Assembly: GCA_017523605.1 (NCBI GenBank)
Contig: JAFWVZ010000137.1
Location: 1 to 5,909, forward strand
DNA: 5,909 nt
Source: Bacillota bacterium
GTDB taxonomy: Bacteria; Bacillota; Clostridia; Peptostreptococcales; Anaerovoracaceae
Direction: 5' to 3'
In this document: one piece after another, positions 1 through 4,666 of the stretch
Position numbering within the stretch: the stretch's first letter is position 1
How the letters are laid out: the number at the start of each line of letters is the position of its first letter
Notes under the pieces: model-generated
What the model was told of the DNA's origin: nothing
The model's input: the letters and a program-made list of their open reading frames with translations, nothing else
Databases searched by the model: none
Position numbers and translations under genes: made by a program

Positions 1-836
1 AGCACGCAGCCAAAAAGCTCGCGGCCGGTCATCGCTTCATTCAGCATCACCCAGCCCGCCAGAGCCGCGAACACGGACTCAAGGCTCATTATCAGCGACG
101 CCGCCTCCGGCTTGGTGCGCTGCTGGCCCATAAGCTGCAGGGTGTACCCTATGCCCGCGGACACGAATCCGCAGTACGCGATGGATATCCTGGCGTCCCA
201 GATCTGTGTAAACGTGGGCGTCTCCGCTATGAAAGCCCATATCGTGGAGAACACGAACGACACGAAGAACTGCAGGAAGCTCATCTTTACGGCGTCAGCC
301 TTGGGCGCAAAATGGTCCGCGCACACGATGTGACCCGCGAACACGAACGCGCAGCCTATTACGTACGCATCGCCCTGCCCTATGGAAAAGCCCTCCTTGA
401 TGCACAGGAGGTACATTCCGACAGCGCCTATCAGCACCGCCAGCCAGGTCCTGATGCTTACGCGGCGTCTGAATATGACCGCGCCGTAGATAGGCACCAG
501 CAGCATGTACATTGCCGTTATGAACCCGGCCTTGCCCGCCGTGGTGTACTGCACGCCTATCTGCTGAAGGTTGTTGGCTATGGTTATCGCTATTCCGCAG
601 CCTATGCCGCCTTTTATCGTGTTTGAGTCGAACCCGAACGCGTCCTTAGGACCGCGGACAATGATCACCAGTATCGCAAGAAACACGGACGCCAGAAGGC
701 ATCTGGAGGCCATGAAGGTGACCGGCGTAACGTGATCCATGCCTTCCACCTGGAACACAAAAGCAACGCCCCACACGAATGCGGCGCCCAGCAGCATGAA
801 GCTTCCTGCCAGACCGTTGCTTCTTTCCTTTGTCAT
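1..836 (-). CDS. EamA/DMT-family membrane transporter (3' end cut by window edge)
   Basis: Translating the minus strand from the ATG at 836 gives 278 uninterrupted codons that leave the window without a stop. The protein is strongly hydrophobic with a two-fold repeat typical of 10-TM drug/metabolite transporters: a first EamA half at about residues 10-145 (it includes LLGAAFVWGVAFVFQ in TM1 and GFITAMYMLLVPIYGAVIF before a basic loop) and a second half from about 155 (SLESVFAALAGWVMLNE near the end). Family members are about 290-310 aa, so only the last few tens of residues are missing. The substrate cannot be read from sequence; relatives export amino acids, metabolites or drugs at the inner membrane. 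The start is supported by AGG-rich sequence (AGGCAGGAAC) directly before ATG, although the spacing is tight. The frame stays open upstream for some 40 codons, but these do not look like DMT protein. A promoter at 1007-1035 faces this gene. Confidence 0.9.
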   Translation of the reverse strand, partial: MTKERSNGLAGSFMLLGAAFVWGVAFVFQVEGMDHVTPVTFMASRCLLASVFLAILVIIVRGPKDAFGFDSNTIKGGIGCGIAITIANNLQQIGVQYTTAGKAGFITAMYMLLVPIYGAVIFRRRVSIRTWLAVLIGAVGMYLLCIKEGFSIGQGDAYVIGCAFVFAGHIVCADHFAPKADAVKMSFLQFFVSFVFSTIWAFIAETPTFTQIWDARISIAYCGFVSAGIGYTLQLMGQQRTKPEAASLIMSLESVFAALAGWVMLNEAMTGRELFGCV

Positions 837-1006
837 GTTCCTGCCTGTTTCCGCCAATGCTTGCGCCGACTGTAATGCCGGCGATGTCTTTAGCTGTGCT
901 GCCGCCGGCCAAAGCCGCCGATGCTTGCAACTGATTTTCAGTGCGATTTCTTACACGCTTGTGTTTCAAGGCCTTTCAGCCTGCAACAAAAAAGCAATAT
1001 GTAGCG

Positions 1007-1035
1007 ATTATAGCACCAAATGCTCTTGCCCGCAA
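1007..1035 (-). promoter_or_regulatory. Promoter for the EamA transporter (extended -10)
   Basis: On the minus strand the -35 TTGCGG (1035-1030) is followed by 17 bases and a perfect TATAAT -10 (1012-1007), preceded by TGC, which makes an extended -10. Transcription would start near 1000, giving an untranslated leader of about 164 nt before the ATG at 836. The -35 box overlaps that of the divergent bactofilin promoter by two bases. Called from motif match and spacing only. Confidence 0.7.
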
Positions 1036-1054
1036 TTTTCTTTTAGTGTATTAT
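1026..1054 (+). promoter_or_regulatory. Promoter for the bactofilin gene
   Basis: TTGCCC (1026-1031), a 17-base spacer and TATTAT (1049-1054) form a good vegetative promoter. The start would be near 1061, leaving a leader of about 120 nt before the ATG at 1180. Its -35 overlaps the -35 of the divergent transporter promoter, so the two polymerases probably cannot bind at once. Confidence 0.65.
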
Positions 1055-1068
1055 TAATGTACGCTTTA

Positions 1069-1157
1069 GTCCGGACGCGCCCCAAAGGGTCGTACGGACG
1101 GACTCTACCGCGGCAGCAGGCTGCCGCACAGCAGACAAGATCGCGGCTCCGCGCCGC
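1069..1157 (+). promoter_or_regulatory. GC-rich hairpin-bearing 5' leader of the bactofilin mRNA
   Basis: Three consecutive hairpins can be drawn. In the first (1069-1099), GTCCG pairs with CGGAC outside, then ACG with CGT, then CCC with GGG around an AAA loop. The second (1110-1127) is GCGGCAG / CTGCCGC with a CAGG loop and a perfect 7-bp stem. The third (1143-1157) is GCGGC / GCCGC. None is followed by a U-run, and the ribosome binding site AAAGGAG (1168-1174) lies outside them. Function is unknown; possibilities are mRNA stabilisation, a protein-binding leader or an unrecognised cis-regulatory RNA. I saw no match to a riboswitch I know. Confidence 0.4.
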
Positions 1158-1179
1158 TGCAGAAGATAAAGGAGACAAC

Positions 1180-1659
1180 ATGTTCGGAAAGAAAAAGGAA
1201 GAGTACCAGGCCCCCGTCGTGGAAGAGCCCGTACAGGAGATAGTAAAGCCGGAACCTAAGCCGGAACCCAAGCCCAGCACCATCATAGGCAAGGGCGTTG
1301 TAGTCGTAGGCAATTTCGACTCCAAGGAGCCTATCGAGGTCCTCGGCACCATCCGCGGAAACATCAGGTCCACCAGCAAGGTAAGCATCAGGGAGAACGG
1401 TTCCCTCGTAGGCGAAGCCGCGCTCAGATCGCTGGATCTGGAAGGCCGCATAGAAGGCACCGTACTCTGCTCGGACGAGACCTTCATCCGCTCCACCGGA
1501 GCTCTTAAGGGCAACCTGTCCACCGCAAGCCTGCGCACGGACGAAGGCTCCGCGTTCGAAGGCAAGCTCAGCATGGTACCCAAGCCGCCGGTAGTAAAGG
1601 AGCCGGAACCCGTTGCCGACGCCCAGCCCATAGAGGACGCACAGCCCATAGAGCAGTAA
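1180..1659 (+). CDS. Bactofilin family cytoskeletal protein
   Basis: A 159-residue protein of the bactofilin (DUF583) family, cytoskeletal polymers that usually assemble at or near the membrane and help set cell shape or position wall enzymes. The beta-helix core runs from about residue 33 to 132 with the characteristic regularly spaced hydrophobic/glycine rungs (IIGKGVVVVGNF, VLGTIRGNI, LEGRIEGTV, SAFEGKLSM). It is flanked by disordered Pro/Glu/Lys-rich tails: KPEPKPEPKP before the core, and after it a tail ending in two DAQPIE copies encoded by an 18-bp tandem repeat (1618-1653). This tail-core-tail plan is the family norm. The start at 1180 is chosen because AAAGGAG lies 5 bases upstream and MFGKKK matches typical bactofilin N-termini; the frame is open further upstream but gives unlikely protein. 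The gene is monocistronic, with its own promoter and terminator. Confidence 0.93.
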   Translation: MFGKKKEEYQAPVVEEPVQEIVKPEPKPEPKPSTIIGKGVVVVGNFDSKEPIEVLGTIRGNIRSTSKVSIRENGSLVGEAALRSLDLEGRIEGTVLCSDETFIRSTGALKGNLSTASLRTDEGSAFEGKLSMVPKPPVVKEPEPVADAQPIEDAQPIEQ

Positions 1660-1678
1660 ACGGAACATCTGCAAGAAT

Positions 1679-1709
1679 ACCCGGGCCGCTAAGTCGGTCC
1701 GGGTTTTTT
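1679..1709 (+). terminator. Intrinsic terminator after the bactofilin gene
   Basis: A 10-bp stem (1679-1688 with 1695-1704, including one G-U pair) encloses a six-base loop (CTAAGT) and is followed by a T-run ending at 1709. It lies 20 bases after the bactofilin stop codon and separates that gene from the serine operon promoter at 1736. Confidence 0.93.
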
Positions 1710-1735
1710 CATACAGCAGATCAAGCAATCCCTTG

Positions 1736-1764
1736 TTGACAAGCCCGCCGCAAAAGCGTATTAT
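1736..1764 (+). promoter_or_regulatory. Strong promoter of the serine (serC-serA) operon
   Basis: A perfect -35 TTGACA (1736-1741), a 17-base spacer and a -10 TATTAT (1759-1764) give a near-consensus vegetative promoter. Transcription should begin at about 1771, some 22 nt before the leader-peptide ATG. A strong, apparently unregulated promoter followed by an attenuator is the usual arrangement when control is exerted after initiation. Confidence 0.85.
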
Positions 1765-1792
1765 ATACACAATCTTTTGAAAGGAAAGTTGT

Positions 1793-1861
1793 ATGAGAAT
1801 CACAAAATCCTCATCTTCATCGTCTTCTTGCTCCAGCTCCTCCTGGGTGCTGATGTTTTGA
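1793..1861 (+). CDS. Serine-rich leader peptide of the serC-serA operon
   Basis: A 22-codon ORF with a good ribosome site (AAAGGA at 1780-1785, 7 bases before ATG) just inside the predicted transcript. Residues 6-17 are SSSSSSSCSSSS: 11 serine codons out of 12 (1808-1843), followed by WVLMF and a TGA stop at 1859-1861. The Ser codons are TCC, TCA, TCT, TCG and AGC, so every serine codon except AGT is used. The stop lies five bases before the proposed antiterminator arm (1867) and about 36 bases before the terminator stem (1898). This is the design of his, trp and leu leader peptides, whose codons sense the matching charged tRNA; the downstream genes make serine. The peptide itself probably has no function. 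It is too short for ordinary gene callers. Serine-rich small ORFs could arise by chance, but codon content, start site, promoter, position and downstream pathway all agree. Confidence 0.9.
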   Translation: MRITKSSSSSSSCSSSSWVLMF

Positions 1862-1866
1862 TTGCG

Positions 1867-1906
1867 AGCTTTCCTGGTTAGATAACACGATCAACGGCCG
1901 GAAGCT
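1867..1906 (+). promoter_or_regulatory. Proposed antiterminator of the serine attenuator
   Basis: The segment 1867-1879 (AGCTTTCCTGGTT) can pair with 1896-1906 (GGCCGGAAGCT). Nine Watson-Crick and two G-U pairs form, with T1872 and T1875 bulged and a 16-base loop. The pairing uses the whole 5' arm of the terminator, so the two structures exclude each other. A ribosome sitting at the leader stop (1859-1861) would cover the start of 1867-1879 and favour termination; one stalled on the Ser codons would leave it free. A possible protector pairing is AGCTC (1835-1839) with GAGCT (1866-1870). Read by eye, without energy calculation. Confidence 0.7.
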
Positions 1907-1923
1907 TGCACTTCCGGTTTTTT
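1898..1923 (+). terminator. Attenuator terminator upstream of serC
   Basis: A perfect 7-bp stem, CCGGAAG (1898-1904) with CTTCCGG (1911-1917), has a six-base loop and is followed directly by six T residues (1918-1923). It lies between the operon promoter and serC, so it would stop transcripts before the structural genes unless disrupted. Its 5' arm is shared with the proposed antiterminator. Confidence 0.92.
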
Positions 1924-2048
1924 ATAAGCGCTTGGTGCTGTTCTTCCAGGGCCGATGCTTTGGCGGTCTGCAGGACAATAACCCTTGGCGGTCCGAAAAG
2001 CCGCACGCAGTGCTTTCCGTCCGGTCGTAAAGTCTAAAGAGGTGACCA

Positions 2049-3161
2049 ATGGAAGAAAGAGTCTACAATTTCTCGGCAGGGCCAAGCCAGATGCCGCTTC
2101 AGGTTCTGGAGCAGGCGCAGAAGGACCTTCTGTGCTATCCCGGTGCCGGCGCGTCCGTTCTGGAGATGAGCCACCGCAGCAAGTCCTTCGACGCAATAAT
2201 CGACACCGCCGAAGAGGATCTTCGCAAGCTGATGGCCGTACCGGACGACTACGCGGTGCTGTTCCTTCAGGGCGGCGCCACCACCCAGTTCTCGGCAGTC
2301 TGCATGAACCTGGCCCATCAGGGCGAAACCATGGCGTTCATCAAGTCCGGCCAGTTCGCCGGAAAAGCCATGGACGAAGGCGCCCGCTGGGGCAACGCCG
2401 TATGCGTGGCAAGCTCCGCGGACGAAAAATACACCTTCATACCTAAGATAGGCGAAGGCTCGGAGGCGCAGCCCTTCCCCGCGGACGCAAAGCTTCTGCA
2501 CTTTACCGGAAACAACACCGTTTTCGGCACAACGTTCTGGAACCTTCCGCAGATACCGTCCTTTGCAAAGGACGCAAGGCTTGTGGGCGACTGGTCGTCT
2601 GCCATCCTGGGAGTAAACATAAACGTTTCTGACTACGACCTTATCTACGCCGGAGCGCAGAAGAACATCGGCCCGGCAGGCGTCACCGTAGTGATCCTTA
2701 AAAAAGAGCTCCTGGAGCGCCAGATCGACCCGGTAGTTCCCATAATGCTGCGCTACGCGCCGGCGGCCAAAGCAAGGTCCATGTACAACACCCCGCCGTG
2801 CTTCTCCATCTACGTGTCCGGACTCATGTTCAAGTGGGTGCAGGCTCAGGGAGGCGTTGCCGAGATGGAGCGCAGGAACAGGGAAAAAGCCGGTCTGCTG
2901 TACGATTTCATTGATAATTCAACGCTTTACAGCAATCCGGTCCGTAAGGAAGACCGCTCGATAATGAACGTTGTGTTCCGTCTTCCGGACGATCAGCTTA
3001 CTGGCGACTTTATTTCAGTTGCAGCATCCAAAGGCCTTATAAACCTTAAGGGACACCGCGCCAACGGAGGCTGCAGAGCCAGTCTTTACAACGGAATGCC
3101 GCTGGAAGGCGTAAAGAAGCTCATAGAAGTAATGAAAGAATTCGAGCTTGCCAACAGGTAG
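2049..3161 (+). CDS. serC: Phosphoserine aminotransferase SerC
   Basis: A 370-residue protein, close to the usual length of about 360. SerC is a PLP-dependent class V aminotransferase that converts 3-phosphohydroxypyruvate plus glutamate to 3-phosphoserine in the cytoplasm, the second step of serine synthesis. Visible signatures: N-terminal YNFSAGPSQMP (6-16); SHRSK (41-45), which contributes substrate phosphate/carboxylate contacts; FLQGGATTQF (72-81) for cofactor binding; Asp181, the expected partner of the pyridine nitrogen; the Schiff-base lysine Lys205 in YAGAQKNIGPAG (200-211); NTPP (247-250); and KGHR (334-337) near the C-terminus. The start has a good ribosome site (GAGGT, 5 bases upstream). 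It is the first structural gene after the serine attenuator and lies 183 bases before serA, in the same direction, with no terminator seen between them. Confidence 0.97.
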   Translation: MEERVYNFSAGPSQMPLQVLEQAQKDLLCYPGAGASVLEMSHRSKSFDAIIDTAEEDLRKLMAVPDDYAVLFLQGGATTQFSAVCMNLAHQGETMAFIKSGQFAGKAMDEGARWGNAVCVASSADEKYTFIPKIGEGSEAQPFPADAKLLHFTGNNTVFGTTFWNLPQIPSFAKDARLVGDWSSAILGVNINVSDYDLIYAGAQKNIGPAGVTVVILKKELLERQIDPVVPIMLRYAPAAKARSMYNTPPCFSIYVSGLMFKWVQAQGGVAEMERRNREKAGLLYDFIDNSTLYSNPVRKEDRSIMNVVFRLPDDQLTGDFISVAASKGLINLKGHRANGGCRASLYNGMPLEGVKKLIEVMKEFELANR

Positions 3162-3176
3162 ACATCGCCGGTCGGC

Positions 3177-3333
3177 GCAGGCCGCCGAAAACAAGCAGAT
3201 ACGGTGCAATCCGCCGAAAACAAACAGATACGGCGCAGGCCGCCGAAAACAAGCAGATACGGTGCAAGGCCCCGGAAAACAAGCAGATACGGTACAATCC
3301 GCCGAAAACAAACAGATACGGCGCAGGCCGCTT
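3177..3333 (+). repeat. Tandem 29-bp repeat array between serC and serA
   Basis: Five full head-to-tail units (3177-3205, 3206-3234, 3235-3263, 3264-3293, 3294-3322) and a partial sixth (3323-3333) fill most of the serC-serA gap. The fourth unit is 30 bp. The shared core is GAAAACAA(G/A)CAGATACGG. Units come in two kinds: A (GCAGGCC..., AAGCAG, ending GGT) and B (xCAATCC..., AAACAG, ending GGC), ordered A-B-A-A'-B-(A). The array ends just before the serA ribosome site AGGAGG. There are no spacers, so it is not CRISPR, and 29 is not a multiple of three, so no repeated peptide is encoded. Confidence 0.93.
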
Positions 3334-3344
3334 AGGAGGATAAA

Positions 3345-4514
3345 ATGAACAATATTCTGGTCCTGAACAACGTTGCCAAGGAAGGCATAAACGCGTTCGA
3401 TAAAAACAAATATACGCTCAGCGGGGACGTAAAGTCTCCGGACGCCATACTTGTCCGCTCCATGCCTATCCACGACAGGGAATTCGGTCCCGAGCTCAAG
3501 ATAATCGCGCGCTGCGGCGCAGGAGTTAACAACATCCCCGTAGAACGCTGCACACAGCAAGGCATCTGCGTGGTCAACTGCCCCGGCGGAAACGCCAACG
3601 CGGTAAAGGAACTTACCATCGCGGCCATAATCATGAGTATGCGTCACGGCTACCAGGCCATGACCTGGGTGCGCGGCCTTTCGGACGAGGACTCCGCCTA
3701 CGGCAAGAACGTGGTGGAATCCGGCAAGGAAAAGTTCCGCGGACCGGAGATCATGGGCAAGAAGATCGCTGTCATCGGCGTCGGCAACGTAGGATCGCGT
3801 GTGGCAAAGGCCTGCCACGACCTTGGAATGAAGGTGGTCGGCTACGATCCCTACCTGTCGCACAGCAGATACCTGGAGCTTGGCGCCTATCTGGACTTTG
3901 CCCCCAGCTTCGAGGAAGCGATAAAGGACGCGGACGTAGTTACCGTGCATCCACCGCTCAACGAGGAGACCAAGGGCATGGTGGACGCTAAAGCTGTCGC
4001 CCTTATGAAGGACGGTGTTTACCTTGCTAACTTTGCGCGCGGCGGAATAGTGGACGGCGACGTCATCTGCGACGCCCTGGAAAGCGGCAAGATCGCCGGC
4101 TACGCCACGGACTTCCCCACCCCCCGAATGAAGAAGATGGACCAGGTGTTCTGCACTCCGCATCTTGCAAGCGGCACCCCGGAGGCCGAGATCAACTGCG
4201 CCATAATGGCTGCCCGCCAGACCATAGACTACATAGAAAACGGCAACGTGCTCAACTCCGTTAACCTTCCGGACGTTAGCTTTGCCCGCGCGGAGGGCGA
4301 CCGCATTACCGTCATCCACAAGAACAAGGTAGGCATGCTGGGCCTCATGACCGAAAAGATAGCCGCCATGGGCATCAACATCGAGAACCTTGTAAACAAA
4401 GCCCGCGAAGACGTTGCCTACACCATACTGGACTTCAACACGGAAGTCCCGCAGGCCCTGGCTGACGCCCTGGAGGCAATAGACGGCGTGATTCGAGTAA
4501 GGATAATAAAGTAA
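3345..4514 (+). CDS. serA: D-3-phosphoglycerate dehydrogenase SerA with C-terminal ACT domain
   Basis: A 389-residue cytoplasmic enzyme that oxidises 3-phosphoglycerate to 3-phosphohydroxypyruvate with NAD, the committed step of serine synthesis that feeds SerC. Domains: substrate-binding half (1-100, with ILVRS at 35-39 and RCGAGVNNIP at 56-65, a diagnostic PGDH motif); Rossmann NAD domain with GVGNVG (145-150) and acidic Asp168 after the second strand (VVGYDP), indicating NAD preference; catalytic Arg232 in FARGG; His273 in TPHLASGT; return to the substrate domain; and a short ACT domain (about 320-389) of the type that binds serine for feedback inhibition. The length matches the short ACT-tailed class, not the 410-residue E. 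coli or 530-residue forms. The usual DVFxxEP loop carrying the catalytic Glu reads TDFPTPRMKK here. The start follows AGGAGG with five-base spacing. It shares the serC transcript. Confidence 0.96.
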   Translation: MNNILVLNNVAKEGINAFDKNKYTLSGDVKSPDAILVRSMPIHDREFGPELKIIARCGAGVNNIPVERCTQQGICVVNCPGGNANAVKELTIAAIIMSMRHGYQAMTWVRGLSDEDSAYGKNVVESGKEKFRGPEIMGKKIAVIGVGNVGSRVAKACHDLGMKVVGYDPYLSHSRYLELGAYLDFAPSFEEAIKDADVVTVHPPLNEETKGMVDAKAVALMKDGVYLANFARGGIVDGDVICDALESGKIAGYATDFPTPRMKKMDQVFCTPHLASGTPEAEINCAIMAARQTIDYIENGNVLNSVNLPDVSFARAEGDRITVIHKNKVGMLGLMTEKIAAMGINIENLVNKAREDVAYTILDFNTEVPQALADALEAIDGVIRVRIIK

Positions 4515-4525
4515 GCGCAATGCGC

Positions 4526-4554
4526 TTGACGCGTCTGCGCCCCGCTGATAAACT
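4526..4554 (+). promoter_or_regulatory. Possible promoter just after serA
   Basis: TTGACG (4526-4531), a 17-base spacer and TAAACT (4549-4554), preceded by TGA as an extended -10, form a plausible promoter 11 bases after the serA stop. The only thing downstream on this strand before the terminator is about 50 nt of non-coding sequence, so the product would be a short RNA. The -10 matches consensus at only four of six positions. Confidence 0.4.
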
Positions 4555-4560
4555 ATTGAT

Positions 4561-4651
4561 ACAAAGGTGCTGCCGGAAGACGGTCAGCCCTTAAAGGTTT
4601 AGATCACAGAGTGACCGCATCTTATCAGGGTGGCGGTCACTTCTGTTTTTT
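4561..4651 (+). ncRNA. Candidate small RNA, or simply the 3' UTR of serCA
   Basis: If the promoter at 4526-4554 is real, transcription from about 4561 to the terminator T-run at 4651 gives an RNA of about 90 nt with a U-tailed terminator hairpin, the usual size and form of trans-acting bacterial sRNAs. No convincing ORF is present. The conservative reading is that this is only the 3' UTR of the serine operon. The RNA would point straight into the 3' end of the convergent glycosylase gene, whose stop is at 4667. Confidence 0.25.
4610..4651 (+). terminator. Intrinsic terminator of the serC-serA operon
   Basis: A perfect 9-bp stem, AGTGACCGC (4610-4618) with GCGGTCACT (4633-4641), has a 14-base loop and is followed by TCTG and six T residues (4646-4651). 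The opposite strand lacks a T-run after the stem, so the terminator appears to serve only the plus-strand operon. Confidence 0.85.
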
Positions 4652-4666
4652 GCCGTTGCTGCGGGA

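Noticed and set aside
112..626. Plus-strand open frames in the first 650 bases
   Set aside because: They are antisense to the clearly membrane-protein-coding minus-strand transporter and show no protein-like features.
1080..1110. AAAGGGTCGTACGGACGG resembling a T-box core in the bactofilin leader
   Set aside because: The core is only loosely matched, no terminator follows, and bactofilin has no amino-acid link; the sequence is better explained as part of a local hairpin.
1105..1803. A 232-codon open frame on the minus strand across the bactofilin gene
   Set aside because: It runs through the bactofilin coding region, its terminator and the serine operon promoter; no ribosome site or recognisable protein.
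1960..1988. A second promoter between the attenuator and serC
   Set aside because: TTGGCG has no acceptable -10 at 16-18 bases; the CAATAA-like sequence nearby has no -35.
1765..2048. T-box riboswitch upstream of serC, as often found before serine genes in Gram-positive bacteria
   Set aside because: No T-box core (AGGGTGG-type) or specifier-loop arrangement was found; a Ser-rich translated leader and a simple terminator explain the region better.
3177..3333. CRISPR array
   Set aside because: Units are directly abutting without spacers and no cas genes are nearby; this is a tandem repeat.
3148..3348. A 66-codon plus-strand frame across the tandem repeats
   Set aside because: It overlaps the ends of both serC and serA; the 29-bp unit changes frame at each copy, so no repeated peptide is maintained.
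3015..4520. A 501-codon open frame on the minus strand opposite serA and the repeats
   Set aside because: It is antisense to an unmistakable serA gene; its protein is low-complexity, shows no family motifs and crosses the 29-bp repeats. It arises from GC-biased codon use in serA.
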